Shown here piece after piece: positions 25,810-35,057 of a DNA stretch of 64,000 nucleotides; position 1 is the first letter of the stretch, and every line of letters begins with the position of its first letter. Made by a program: the position numbers and the translations under genes. The stretch is from positions 930,001-994,000 of the forward strand of contig OZ246887.1 in the NCBI GenBank assembly GCA_965231765.1, in the 5' to 3' direction. The stretch comes from JAAXHF01 sp963665955. Lineage in GTDB: Bacteria > Desulfobacterota > Binatia > Bin18. The notes beneath the pieces were generated by a model. The model was not told where the DNA came from. It worked only from the letters and a program-made list of their open reading frames with translations, and searched no databases.

Positions 25810-26574
25810 TCAGCTTTTCTTTGTGAACGGTATAGCGGAAAACCATTGCCGGACCCGGTCTTTAAGCGACACAGGCGTATTTTGCAAAAAAGGAACCGCG
25901 TATCGTATGAGCGCCTCTTTCCCAATGGGATGGTGTCGTCCCTCATGATACGGCATCACCACAGTGCTTTTTTGGACACCACTGGCAAAATGCCGACAGG
26001 CTTCCTCAGGCATAACCGGGTCGCCTGCATCGCTAAGGATCAGCAACCGCCGAACCCGGACTAAGCGCTCAGGCTGGAAGGTATTAATCAGCTCAAATTC
26101 TGTCTGGAAATCAGACTGTCCAGCAATCGCTTTATGGGCTTGCACTTTTAGCCCACCATTGCCAGCCAGATTGAACATACCGGCGACAACGCCTAAACCA
26201 GGAATCAACTGATTGAGATTCATGACTGCATTACACACATCCCCACTACAGGCGAGTAGAATGCTGTGACTGATACGTGGGTCACGCTGGGCTGCCACCA
26301 CAGAAACGAACCCGCCCAGTGAATCGCCAATCACACCATACTCGTCAGGAGCAAAACTTTTGGCCTGGCCAATAATCGTGTTTGCGGTGTCATGAATCAT
26401 CAGACACAAGTCGCCAAAGGTCATCGTAGCCAGCCGTGTCGCCAATTCAACCAGGCTGTCATGGTAAGGGACTTCAACCCTGAGGATGGTATAGCCGAGT
26501 GGTGCAAAAACTTCTTCGAGCTCTGGCTGTGCTTGCCGGTTGCCACCAAGGCCGTGGGTATAAAAGAGATGCAT
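25810..26574 (-). CDS. Alpha/beta hydrolase
   Basis: 254 residues of the alpha/beta-hydrolase fold: oxyanion strand FYTHGLGGN, nucleophile elbow GDSLGG with S85, an acid in LILSDAGDPVMPEEA and the catalytic His in YHEGRHHPIG. The cap region (about 105-150) is helical. The substrate is unknown; short esters or lactones are typical. ATG 26574 follows AAGAGAGCGG. A CTGACTGAC palindrome lies 40-60 nt upstream, matching that of the 24146 cassette, so both may belong to one regulon. Confidence 0.85.
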   Translation of the reverse strand: MHLFYTHGLGGNRQAQPELEEVFAPLGYTILRVEVPYHDSLVELATRLATMTFGDLCLMIHDTANTIIGQAKSFAPDEYGVIGDSLGGFVSVVAAQRDPRISHSILLACSGDVCNAVMNLNQLIPGLGVVAGMFNLAGNGGLKVQAHKAIAGQSDFQTEFELINTFQPERLVRVRRLLILSDAGDPVMPEEACRHFASGVQKSTVVMPYHEGRHHPIGKEALIRYAVPFLQNTPVSLKDRVRQWFSAIPFTKKS

Positions 26575-26614
26575 GACCGCTCTCTTGATACGTTATGACT
26601 GGACATTCATCCTT

Positions 26615-26634
26615 CTGACTGACAAGTCAGTCAG
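26615..26634. promoter_or_regulatory. 20-bp inverted repeat, TetR-type operator candidate
   Basis: CTGACTGACAAGTCAGTCAG: perfect 9-bp arms around AA, located 41 nt upstream of the hydrolase start. It is the best-formed of the CTGACTGA sites in the window. Confidence 0.6.
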
Positions 26635-26780
26635 ACTTACAGACGGATGAATTCATGCTTGAGAGGCAACACTCCTTGAGGTGATTTTTACGAACTTCAC
26701 CGCTGCCACGATAAAAGTATCTTCAACTGGACCAATACCACATACATATGTTTGGGTGGAGAGAAGGGCATGTGACTTCA

Positions 26781-26801
26781 CCACGGACAGCGAGTCCGTG
26801 G
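26781..26801 (-). terminator. Hairpin downstream of response regulator gene
   Basis: CCACGGAC-AGCGA-GTCCGTGG, a perfect 8-bp stem 53 nt beyond the stop of the minus-strand regulator gene. There is no T tract, so it could be an mRNA-stabilising hairpin instead. Confidence 0.4.
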
Positions 26802-26853
26802 GTTTGCTCGGCGTGTGGCCGGAAGCTGTCGTTTCATCGACGCTGAGAGAAAG

Positions 26854-27447
26854 TCAGCCTTCACCTCCCTCATCGTAGCTCACCGCTCCAACTACCTGAT
26901 CAAATCGATCCAGCAGGGCGCGGCCCGTTCTTGCGATATCTTGGACCTCCTCCTCCCCGTCTGGATTGAGTGCGCCGAACTGGCCTTCTTGTAGCCCCTC
27001 GGTTAAGGTCAGGCAGCGCATCTGATAATTTTGCAGCTCAGCAAACAGGCCTTGGCGCTCAGCAATGCGGTTATATTCCTCACTCGCCTCACGTATCACA
27101 GCCAACAACTCATCAGAGTCCCAGGGTTTAGTCAGATAGCGAAAGACCTGCCCCTTGTTGATGGCGTCAATGACCGCCTTAACGTCAGAGTATCCGGTAA
27201 ACATGACCCGGATGGCACTCGGGCGTTCTCCTTGGGTCTGGTGCAAGAGTTCCACCCCTGCCATCTCTGGCATGCGCTGATCGCTCAGCACGACATGGAT
27301 CGGCTGTTGGTGCAGGATCTGAATCGCGTCCGCTCCACTTTGGGCAGTGTGGACATCAAACTCCATACGCAGCAGCCCTTGTAATGAATGCAGAATTTCC
27401 TCCTCATCGTCTACCACCAGAATAGATGGCTTGTTCTCTTGTGGCAT
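26854..27447 (-). CDS. Response regulator with receiver domain and short helical tail
   Basis: 197 residues. The receiver (about 8-125) has the acidic pair DD at 13-14, phospho-acceptor D56 in LSDQRMPEM, T84 in MFTGYSD and K107 in YLTKPWD. The YLTKPWD form is common in regulators related to HD-GYP proteins, but no HD-GYP domain follows. Instead there is a coiled helix (EEYNRIAERQGLFAELQ) and an acidic end. It probably relays to a partner protein rather than DNA. ATG 27447 follows GGAAGGAGGAGTC. It lies downstream of the receiver-kinase gene. Confidence 0.88.
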   Translation of the reverse strand: MPQENKPSILVVDDEEEILHSLQGLLRMEFDVHTAQSGADAIQILHQQPIHVVLSDQRMPEMAGVELLHQTQGERPSAIRVMFTGYSDVKAVIDAINKGQVFRYLTKPWDSDELLAVIREASEEYNRIAERQGLFAELQNYQMRCLTLTEGLQEGQFGALNPDGEEEVQDIARTGRALLDRFDQVVGAVSYDEGGEG

Positions 27448-27651
27448 AAGACTCCTCCTTCCTGCTCAAGCGGCATGCACCTTGGGTTTGTACATCAGCG
27501 CTGGAACCCAATACTGATATCTCGGACGCGTAATCTTAGAGGTGTTCTCAGCACCTGACAACTCCCACCTGAGAAGCCGTTGTCACACCTATTGCGCTTG
27601 GAATACCGGCGTTACTCGGCCCTCGTGACAGTTTTACAACAACTTCTGAGA

Positions 27652-28899
27652 TCACGCTCCGGGCGGATGTCGAGGGAGCCGGACCTGGAAGGTCGTACCC
27701 TGTCCCAGTTCGCTTTTGACCTCAATTGTCCCTCCATGATCACGAATAATTCCATAACTCACAGACAGGCCGAGTCCCGTACCCTGACCGACTGGCTTTG
27801 TGGTAAAGAAGGGATCAAAGATGCGTGAAACGTGCTCAGGGCTGATACCGCAGCCGGTATCTGCAACGTCAACCAAAATCAATTCCTCGACCGATTCCTT
27901 GGATTGTACGCCAGACGGCTCGATGCGTGTACGGACACTCACAACGCCTCCTGACTCACAGGCTTGTAGCGCGTTGGCAATTAAATTCAGAAACACTTGG
28001 TTGAGTTTCCCCGGATGGCACGACACCAGCGGCAGTTCTTGAAAATCGGTCTCTAAACGGACCCCCTTGTTCTTCAACTCATGCTGAATGATTTCTATGG
28101 TCGATTGTAGCCCCGCGTTGAGGTCTGCCTCTTTGAATTCGGCCTCGTCTAACCTGGAAAAGTTGCGCAGATTATCGACAATATCACGCACCCGTTGGAG
28201 TCCCTGTAGAGATTTAGCAAACTGCCGACCGAGATTAGCCTGAATATAGGTGAGGTCAATTTCCTGCTCAATGCGTGCGGCTTCTGCCGCCAGGCCGGGT
28301 TCGCTCCGCTCTAAGCTGGCATGCCCCCTCCGATACGTATAGAGCAGCTGCATGCTGGCGAGGACGTCGCGGCGCAGCACGGCCATATTATTTGTCACGT
28401 AGGCAAGCGGATTATTGATTTCATGCGCCACTCCAGCTGCCAGCTGGCCCAGGCTCGCCAGCTTTTCGCTTTGAACTAAGGCAGCCTGGGCTTCACGCAA
28501 GGCCCGATTCTGTTCGGTCAAACGCTGCTCAAGCTGAATAATCCGTTCTCCGGCTTGCAGCCGCACCCGCAGCTCATCCCGGTCAAACGGTTTGGGAATA
28601 AAATCATCAGCTCCGGCTTGCATACCATGAATGAGATCGTCCTTTTGGGATTTGGTCGTCAGCAGAATGACGAACACATACCCCGGACGCTCATCCGCAC
28701 GAATGCGCTGCACCAGCTCCAAGCCATCCAACCCTGGCATCATCCAGTCGGTAATGACAAGGGAAAATTTGTCGGAGCAAAAGACCTCCCAGGCTTGGTC
28801 ACCATCCTGGGCGGCCCCCACGTCATAGCCCCAGCGCTCCAAATAACTCTGGAGCAGACGACGTGAGATATCTTCGTCTTCAGCGATGAGCACCTTCAC
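27652..28899 (-). CDS. Receiver-histidine kinase hybrid (REC-HisKA-HATPase)
   Basis: 415 residues from GTG 28899, chosen because AAAGGAGCCAGCT precedes it. An N-terminal receiver (D51 in VITDWMMPG, K103 in PKPFDRDEL) is joined by a coiled coil (QLEQRLTEQNRALREAQAAL) to HisKA (H159 in GVAHEINNPL) and an HATPase domain (NLIANALQA, VADTGCGI, GQGTGLGLS). No membrane segments. Such receiver-first kinases act as intermediates in phosphorelays. It is divergent from the large hybrid kinase (79 nt apart) and 204 nt upstream of the small regulator, forming a three-component set. Confidence 0.9.
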   Translation of the reverse strand: MKVLIAEDEDISRRLLQSYLERWGYDVGAAQDGDQAWEVFCSDKFSLVITDWMMPGLDGLELVQRIRADERPGYVFVILLTTKSQKDDLIHGMQAGADDFIPKPFDRDELRVRLQAGERIIQLEQRLTEQNRALREAQAALVQSEKLASLGQLAAGVAHEINNPLAYVTNNMAVLRRDVLASMQLLYTYRRGHASLERSEPGLAAEAARIEQEIDLTYIQANLGRQFAKSLQGLQRVRDIVDNLRNFSRLDEAEFKEADLNAGLQSTIEIIQHELKNKGVRLETDFQELPLVSCHPGKLNQVFLNLIANALQACESGGVVSVRTRIEPSGVQSKESVEELILVDVADTGCGISPEHVSRIFDPFFTTKPVGQGTGLGLSVSYGIIRDHGGTIEVKSELGQGTTFQVRLPRHPPGA

Positions 28900-28977
28900 A
28901 GCTGGCTCCTTTGCAGAAAAGCTCAAGAGGACATACACTACACCTTCAACATAGGAAGAAGAAGGCCGAGGTATGAC

Positions 28978-31581
28978 ATGAAAGCAGGAATCTTCTCGTT
29001 TGGTCCCAGCATCCGCCAAGCTGTTTCACGAGCGCGGCAAAGCAGCCGTCTACTGCTGCGGAGAGCCCCAAGCGCATCACCGCTTCAGACCGATATCAAA
29101 AAAGAGATTGCCGACCGTGAACAAGTAGAGGCCGCCCTACTGGCCAGCGAGGCGCGCTTTCATCGTATGGCGGCGAATCTGCCCGGCGGCATGATTTATC
29201 AGTTTGTGTTGCGTCAGGACGGCACGGTTGGGCTGCCCTACATCAGTCCCAGCTGTCGTGAGCTGTACGGTTTGGAACCCGAGGAGATTCAACGCAATCC
29301 AGCGCTCATTATGGATATGGTCCATCCAGATGACCGGGCTGCCTTCGACGAATCTATCGCGGAGTCTGCACGCACCCTCCGGCTGTGGCAGTGGGAAGGC
29401 CGGGTCATCAACAAGCCGGGTAGCCTCAAGTGGTTCCAAGCCGCAGCCCGCCCTGAACAGCAAGCGAATGGGGACCTCCTGTGGGATGGATTCCTGATGG
29501 ACAGAACGGACCGTAAAAGTGCTGAGGAAGAGCGTGATCAGTTTTTCTCTCTGTCAATCGATATGTTGTGCATCGCTGGATTTGATGGCTCTTTTAAGCA
29601 CTTGAATCCAGCCTGGGAAAAGACCCTGGGTTTCACTGACGAAGAGCTGCAATCCAAACCCTTTCTCGAATTCGTGCATGCGGACGACCGGCCCTCAACT
29701 GCCGCCGTCGCCCAACAACTGGCGACCACCGGGACAGATGTTGTCTCCTTTGAGAATCGCTACCTGTGCAAAGATGGGACCTACAAATGGCTAGCCTGGG
29801 ACGCTGCCGCCCTCTCCGGACAGAACCAAATTTATGCCGTCGCGCGGGATATCACTCCACACAAGCAAGCTGAGCAAGCACTCCAACAGGCCAAAGAAAC
29901 GGCTGAAGCCGCAACCCAGATGAAAAGTGAATTCCTGGCCAATATGAGCCATGAAATTCGGACTCCACTGAACGGCCTGATTGGCATGACGGAGCTCACC
30001 CTCGATAGCAACCTGACCCAGGAACAACGCGAACACCTTGGCATGGTCAGGGACTCCGCCAATTCCCTGCTGGATCTGCTGAACGATATTCTCGACTTTT
30101 CGAAAATTGAGGCCGGCAAGCTTGAGCTCGAAACCGCGCCCTTCAGTTTGCAGACAAGTCTCACGCGTACAATCAAACCGCTGGCTATCCGCGCCTATAG
30201 CAAGGGACTCCAGCTGAACTACCATATTTCGCCAACTGTTCCGGATATGCTGCTTGGGGATCAAGGCCGTCTATGTCAGATCATCATTAATTTGCTCGGC
30301 AATGCCATCAAGTTTACTCCCCAAGGAAAAGTCGAGGTACGCGTCGAGGCACAGACGCAGCCCAATTCTTCTGCCGCTCCCGCAGACGTCATCGGTCTCC
30401 ATTTCATTGTCAGCGACACCGGTATAGGCATCTCGCCCGAAAAGCAGCCGTTCATCTTCAAGTCTTTCACCCAGGCCGACAGCTCGACCACACGCCGGTT
30501 CGGTGGAACTGGCTTGGGCTTGGCAATATGCTCACAGCTTGTTTCTCTGATGGAGGGGAAAATCTGGGTCGAGAGTGAAGTCGGTCGGGGAAGTACCTTT
30601 CACTTTACGGCCTCCTTTGGCCTGCCCAGAGCACGCGCGGCGCAGCCTTATGGTCAACAGCGAGAAATGCAGCACGATAGCCAGGAGGTGCCCTGCCACC
30701 GAGACAAGCAGCGCTCTTTCCATCTCCTGCTCGCCGAGGATCATGAGATCAACCAGCAATTAGCAGCCTGGATTCTTAAAAAGCGTGGCCACAGCGTCCG
30801 CATTGTCGATACCGGGAAAGCTGTCCTCGACGCCTTGAAACAAGAGTCTTTTGATCTCATCCTCATGGACGTCCAGATGCCGGAGATGGATGGTCTAGAG
30901 GCGACCCGTACCATCCGTGCACGAGAAGAATTGGACCGGGGCGTCTCCAGTCTACCGTCCTCCAGTCTTCAGGACTCAGGACTCAGCACTCAGCACTCAG
31001 TCCTGTCCCCCCTCCCCCATATCCCGATTGTTGCCATGACCGCGCATGCCCTCGCTGGTGACCGCGAGCGCTGTTTAGCCGCCGGCATGGATGCCTATAT
31101 TTCCAAACCGCTTGAAGCGCAGCAGCTTCTTGCGATCATTGAGGATCTCATCTCTGCTTCTTCTGCGCCTTCAACTCACCACTCCCTCCAGCAAAAAGAG
31201 ATGGAATCATCTGACGTCGCGTCTCTGTCCGAACCCGTATTTGACAAACAGTTTATCTTGGATCGGGTAGAAGGGGATCGAGAACTTTTGCAGGATATCC
31301 TGGGTCTTTTTTCGGACAGCACCCCAGGCGCCCTCGCCACGATTCGAGAGGCACTCGCTCGCCACGATGGCCCAGCAATAGAGCACGCTGCGCACAAACT
31401 GAAGGGGGCGGTCAGCAACTTTGGGGCAACACCGTCCGTTAAGGCAGCACGCAGGCTTGAACAGTTGGGACATGATGGGGATTTTGGTGCGGCCGAAGAG
31501 ACCTACGCTGACCTCGAACGTGAAATCGCTCGTCTTGATGCAGCCCTGGCAGCATTGAGTCAAGAGCAGACCAGTCTATAA
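28978..31581 (+). CDS. Hybrid sensor histidine kinase (PAS-PAS-HisKA-HATPase-REC-HPt)
   Basis: 867 residues without membrane segments. Two PAS domains (about 52-178 and 185-297), HisKA with H325 in ANMSHEIRTPLNG, HATPase (about 435-555, with GTGLGLAI), receiver with D631 in LMDVQMPEMDG, and a C-terminal HPt with H806 in AAHKLKGAVSNFG. This is a complete internal phosphorelay. The receiver is interrupted at about residues 656-678 by a Ser-rich insert encoded partly by heptanucleotide repeats (30974-31001). ATG 28978 has GAGGT upstream. The likely outlets are the divergent receiver-kinase and the small response regulator. Confidence 0.92.
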   Translation: MKAGIFSFGPSIRQAVSRARQSSRLLLRRAPSASPLQTDIKKEIADREQVEAALLASEARFHRMAANLPGGMIYQFVLRQDGTVGLPYISPSCRELYGLEPEEIQRNPALIMDMVHPDDRAAFDESIAESARTLRLWQWEGRVINKPGSLKWFQAAARPEQQANGDLLWDGFLMDRTDRKSAEEERDQFFSLSIDMLCIAGFDGSFKHLNPAWEKTLGFTDEELQSKPFLEFVHADDRPSTAAVAQQLATTGTDVVSFENRYLCKDGTYKWLAWDAAALSGQNQIYAVARDITPHKQAEQALQQAKETAEAATQMKSEFLANMSHEIRTPLNGLIGMTELTLDSNLTQEQREHLGMVRDSANSLLDLLNDILDFSKIEAGKLELETAPFSLQTSLTRTIKPLAIRAYSKGLQLNYHISPTVPDMLLGDQGRLCQIIINLLGNAIKFTPQGKVEVRVEAQTQPNSSAAPADVIGLHFIVSDTGIGISPEKQPFIFKSFTQADSSTTRRFGGTGLGLAICSQLVSLMEGKIWVESEVGRGSTFHFTASFGLPRARAAQPYGQQREMQHDSQEVPCHRDKQRSFHLLLAEDHEINQQLAAWILKKRGHSVRIVDTGKAVLDALKQESFDLILMDVQMPEMDGLEATRTIRAREELDRGVSSLPSSSLQDSGLSTQHSVLSPLPHIPIVAMTAHALAGDRERCLAAGMDAYISKPLEAQQLLAIIEDLISASSAPSTHHSLQQKEMESSDVASLSEPVFDKQFILDRVEGDRELLQDILGLFSDSTPGALATIREALARHDGPAIEHAAHKLKGAVSNFGATPSVKAARRLEQLGHDGDFGAAEETYADLEREIARLDAALAALSQEQTSL
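30974..31001 (+). repeat. Heptanucleotide tandem repeat inside receiver domain
   Basis: Four direct units ACTCAGG, ACTCAGC, ACTCAGC, ACTCAGT, flanked by related CAGTC/AGGACTC strings. They encode part of a QDSGLSTQHSVL insert between the receiver's alpha-3/beta-4 elements, ahead of HIPIVAMTAHAL. Confidence 0.8.
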
Positions 31582-31726
31582 ACCGGCATACGAAGGAACG
31601 GTGTTCTTTTCCTCACTCAACCGTCGGATGTGTTCCGCAAGTGATACGTCCCACATTTTTTGCCTTTTCAAAACACGTGCAATCGGCTAGCAGAGAGAGA
31701 GGCTCAGCTCAGAAAAGGAGGTACTC

Positions 31727-32020
31727 ATGCAGTTTTTAATTACGATCACATGGCGGGCCGGCGCGACGGTAGCCCAAAACCGAGCAGCAGCAGGAGTAGT
31801 CCAGCGGCGATTAATGATGCCCAATGAGGGAGTCAGGGTCATTAACACGGTGGCAGATCTTGGCCGCAGAAAACTGTATATCGTGGCAGAGGTCACCGAG
31901 GAGGCAGTGAATAATATCCAGGATACGTTGGAACTCACGACCCAGCCAGCGATAGATAACGTTGAGACGACACTGGTAGTGGATGGCAAGAAGGCGATCA
32001 ACACGTTTCTCACGATGTAG
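31727..32020 (+). CDS. Small GYD/ferredoxin-like-fold hypothetical protein
   Basis: 97 residues with an alternating strand-helix pattern (MQFLITITWRAGATVAQN, LYIVAEVTEEAVNNIQDTL, VETTLVVDGKKAI) suggestive of a ferredoxin-like dimeric fold like the GYD protein at 21609, but no clear motif identifies the family. The start is excellent (AAAAGGAGGTACTC). Its end overlaps the convergent GH13 gene by 11 nt, and a GGGCC-TTTTG-GGCCC hairpin (32026-32040) follows. Confidence 0.7.
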   Translation: MQFLITITWRAGATVAQNRAAAGVVQRRLMMPNEGVRVINTVADLGRRKLYIVAEVTEEAVNNIQDTLELTTQPAIDNVETTLVVDGKKAINTFLTM

Positions 32021-33383
32021 TGATAGGGCCTTTTGGGCCCCATCGCTTCTTGTAATACAGAACGGCCACGCCAGACGGTTTTAAACGGCAGGTCCGAAAA
32101 TTCGTCGTGTGATGCAAACGCCCGTCAAGGGCCAGGTCTTGAATTTGACCAGGCGGCGCAAAAAAATGTGCCATACGTTCCAGCGAACAGCGCTGAGGAT
32201 AGTCGCGGTCTTTGTTCAGCAAAATAAGAGCACGTTCTGCTCCGTCCACACTTGACTTGACACAGGCAAAGACGTGTGGGTTCTGCACCCGCACCAGTTT
32301 GATGGGACCGTCTTCGTTAAACACCCGGTGTGCCATCTTTATGTGGTTGACTGTCGTAATAAAATCACTCAGATCCCATACCAGCTCTTCCCAATCCTGC
32401 GGCCGAGTTTTAACCACGTCGAGCCGACGCCGAATCCCATACTCAAAGCCCATCGGCATCAGCACTCCGCTCGAATACAGTCCAGCAAAAGCGTAGCGTT
32501 GCTTGACAGCGGCTTGATCGCCGTGCAGTTCGGTGGCTAAACGTTCGGTATCGTGCGATTCCGGAAAGCTGATTGACGGCGCCCAGGGCGCGGTTTGTCG
32601 ATAGTCGTTCAGACACCACCGACCAGTCAAATCCCACCATTTCGAGCTATTGAAGAGATAATCAAACCCAGCCTGGGCCAATCCCACCGTCTCCTCAATC
32701 GGACAGCCTAATGACTCAGCCACAAACAGGCGGTCAGGATACGTCTGTTTCAACCCTGGGATCAGGAATTGCCACAGCTCGGTTGGAACTTTATATGCCG
32801 CGTCACAGCGAAAACCATCAAATCCGAGAGCAGCGTAATGTTCTAACAGGGCGAGCCAGTACTGCCACAGCTGCTCGCGGTCTGGGCTATCAGCATTGTC
32901 AATTTCGACCAAATCTCCCCAGACGATCTTCGTGTTGCCATCCTTCGCGCTCGGATGCACATGTTTTCCATCGACGTCGTATTTGTACCAATCCGGATGT
33001 TGTGAAACTAAGACCGAGTCAAAGGCCGTATGGTTAATGACCAGATCCATCATCACCTTGAGGCCGAGCCGCTGGGCCGTGCGGAGCATACGTTTCAGTT
33101 GGACTTCTGGCTGAGCCGCTTGATCTTCTTCGCCTGGGTTCGGGTCGAGTAAACGCGGATCAACTGTGTAGTAGTCTTTAATCGCATACAGACTGCCCGA
33201 GTATCCTGGCGCGTGGAAAGGGTTCATATACACCCAGTTGAACCCCAGCCGCTGAGCACGCTCTAAGTGCGGCTCCCAGCTCGATAAGAGTCCAGCCAGC
33301 AGAGGAAACAGGTTATAGATCCGTGGGCCGGACGTCCATTGCCGAGAGGAATCAGACGAGTCAGGAGCAACAGGTACGGTCAT
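32010..33383 (-). CDS. GH13 alpha-amylase-family protein
   Basis: 457 residues, cytoplasmic. The barrel is recognisable from GFNWVYMNPFHAPGYSGSLYAIKDYYTVDP, DLVINHTAFDS (region I), FDGFRCDAAYKVP (region II Asp), FVAESLGCP (region III Glu) and SFPESHDTERL (region IV Asp). The SGSLYA-DYY string and the short barrel place it near the GlgE/maltosyltransferase-like GH13 group, but the diagnostic GlgE motifs are not evident. The exact reaction (hydrolase or transferase) is open. ATG 33383 is 18 nt after the fusion gene's stop; together with GH57 and the ferritin-like gene it forms a second glycan cluster. Confidence 0.85.
   Translation of the reverse strand: MTVPVAPDSSDSSRQWTSGPRIYNLFPLLAGLLSSWEPHLERAQRLGFNWVYMNPFHAPGYSGSLYAIKDYYTVDPRLLDPNPGEEDQAAQPEVQLKRMLRTAQRLGLKVMMDLVINHTAFDSVLVSQHPDWYKYDVDGKHVHPSAKDGNTKIVWGDLVEIDNADSPDREQLWQYWLALLEHYAALGFDGFRCDAAYKVPTELWQFLIPGLKQTYPDRLFVAESLGCPIEETVGLAQAGFDYLFNSSKWWDLTGRWCLNDYRQTAPWAPSISFPESHDTERLATELHGDQAAVKQRYAFAGLYSSGVLMPMGFEYGIRRRLDVVKTRPQDWEELVWDLSDFITTVNHIKMAHRVFNEDGPIKLVRVQNPHVFACVKSSVDGAERALILLNKDRDYPQRCSLERMAHFFAPPGQIQDLALDGRLHHTTNFRTCRLKPSGVAVLYYKKRWGPKGPITTS
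32026..32040 (+). terminator. Short hairpin at convergent gene ends
   Basis: GGGCC-TTTTG-GGCCC lies within the last codons of the minus-strand GH13 gene and just after the plus-strand stop. It is a weak terminator candidate. Confidence 0.35.
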
Positions 33384-33401
33384 GAGCTCGCCCCAAACTC
33401 T

Positions 33402-35057
33402 TTACACTCCTTCGATCGGAACACGTCGGGCAGAAACCCGTTTTGACAGTGGCAACACAACTTCAAGGAAACCAGACTCATACCGCGCCTCTATCCCAGC
33501 AGACTTGACTCCATCCGGCAGCTGAATCACTTGCTCTAAACGTCCTGTCTGTGCACTCCCATTGCCCGTGTCCCGAAGGGTGATATGAACAACCAGCTGG
33601 TTGCTGACCACTAACATCCCGACATCTTGAGGATCACACTCTGGGAGAGCGAGTTTATACCGCAGCTGCCCGTCCTCAATCTCGCGTTCCACGTACGGAC
33701 TCCACCCCTGCTGCTGCGGCAATGTCTTGGCAGATGACCCAGCGGCGTGTTCCACGGCTGTTACGGCAGACACTTCCGCTGGCGCCTGCGCCGGTTTAGC
33801 CGTCTTTTTCCTACGCGGCGCTGGGTCACGAGCAGGAGGCTTGTCATCGGCAAGCGGCACGCTATCGCGCCATAAGAAAGTCAGCAGATCTTTGAGATGG
33901 ATACGCCAGTTGGTCCAATTGTGCCCGCCGACCAGCTCTTGAAACATACACGGACATCCCTTGGCTTCAAGCAGTGGCACCAGTTGGTGATGGGTCGGAA
34001 TAAACTGTGGCTCGTACTTCCCAACATCAAAATAAAACGCAACACTGGCCCGCAGCTTGCTGACTAAGGCTGGCAGGCGCTTGGCCTCAACGCGTTGACT
34101 GCGGGGTATGGAAAACCGGCGGCGCATATCAGCTCCCTGATCACCGTCGAGGAGAAACAGGGCACTCGATTGTCCACCGACCTTGGAGAACAGATGCGGA
34201 TACGCGAGTCCTAAATAGGTTGAGATCAGCCCGCCCATGGAGGCACCCATCGTTCCGCGGGCATCCCGATGATCGATCGTTCGATAATGACTATCAATGT
34301 GGGGAATGACTTCTTCCTCCAAGAAACGGGCATAGTCATCATTGGCCCAATACTCACGCAGACGATCAACCGGATCCATCATGACCGCCATGAGAGGCGG
34401 AATATCGCCGCTGTGGATCAGATTGTCTAAGACGGTCGTCAAGCGGGCACGGGTGAGGTACTCCCCCCCATCGTGGACATACATGACTGGATACCGGGAG
34501 GTTTTGGCCTGCTCGTAGTTGGGCGGCATATAGACGTACACCCGCCGACTATTGTGCAACACCGTACTCTGAAAATCGAACTCCTCGACCTCTCCATGAG
34601 AGATGCTCGGGACATGTTCTAGCTCAGGCGGCTCACGCAAATCGCCGATAACAAAGTAGGAATTCTGCTCCCCGACCCCATTGTCAATCGCATTCGGACA
34701 GAATGGATCGCAGACCCACTCACCGTCAACGATGAACTTATACTCAACCCGGGCTGGTCCCTGGACGTCGGCCGTCAGATAAAAGAAGCCGGTCTTGCCT
34801 AAAGAGGAGAGTGGCATCCCTTTCTGGTCCCATTGGGTCAGTTCACCGGTGAGCGCCACACGTCGTGCGTCCGGATCGTAGTGGACAAAATGGACGGCGT
34901 CCTCATCGATCATCGGCGAGCCGACCGCCTTCAGGACCTGCAAAAACCGTTCAACCTCCTCGCCCCGTTGTCCGCTTTTTTCAGCCTCTTCCAAGCGTTT
35001 TTTCCAGTTAGGAAAAGAAGGGGCAGCCTCTTCATAGCGATTTTCTCGGTTTTCCAT
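33402..35057 (-). CDS. CBM48-like / Fes-type esterase / Hsp20 fusion protein
   Basis: 551 residues with three domains. About 50-138 is a CBM48/AMPK-glycogen-binding-like sandwich (VALTGELTQWDQKGMPL, VEYKFIVDGEWVCDP). About 155-410 is an alpha/beta hydrolase of the enterochelin-esterase/esterase D type (VYVYMPPNYE, GASMGGLIS nucleophile, terminal GGHNWTNWR histidine). After a Pro/Ala/Lys linker (about 412-455), the last 95 residues match an Hsp20/alpha-crystallin domain (YKLALPECDPQDVGMLVV, VIQLPDGV, GFLEVVLPL). I know no characterised protein with this order. It is cytoplasmic, with start after AAGGAGATC. Glycogen-surface recruitment plus chaperone function is inference. Confidence 0.85.
   Translation of the reverse strand: MENRENRYEEAAPSFPNWKKRLEEAEKSGQRGEEVERFLQVLKAVGSPMIDEDAVHFVHYDPDARRVALTGELTQWDQKGMPLSSLGKTGFFYLTADVQGPARVEYKFIVDGEWVCDPFCPNAIDNGVGEQNSYFVIGDLREPPELEHVPSISHGEVEEFDFQSTVLHNSRRVYVYMPPNYEQAKTSRYPVMYVHDGGEYLTRARLTTVLDNLIHSGDIPPLMAVMMDPVDRLREYWANDDYARFLEEEVIPHIDSHYRTIDHRDARGTMGASMGGLISTYLGLAYPHLFSKVGGQSSALFLLDGDQGADMRRRFSIPRSQRVEAKRLPALVSKLRASVAFYFDVGKYEPQFIPTHHQLVPLLEAKGCPCMFQELVGGHNWTNWRIHLKDLLTFLWRDSVPLADDKPPARDPAPRRKKTAKPAQAPAEVSAVTAVEHAAGSSAKTLPQQQGWSPYVEREIEDGQLRYKLALPECDPQDVGMLVVSNQLVVHITLRDTGNGSAQTGRLEQVIQLPDGVKSAGIEARYESGFLEVVLPLSKRVSARRVPIEGV

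Noticed and set aside
30974..31001. Heptamer repeats as a CRISPR array
   Set aside because: Units are 7 bp without spacers and lie in frame within a kinase gene.
32010..33383. Second GH13 as GlgE (maltose-1-phosphate maltosyltransferase)
   Set aside because: Barrel motifs fit GH13 generally, but the GlgE-specific N-terminal domain and phosphate-site motifs are not visible and no maltokinase or trehalose synthase gene is nearby.
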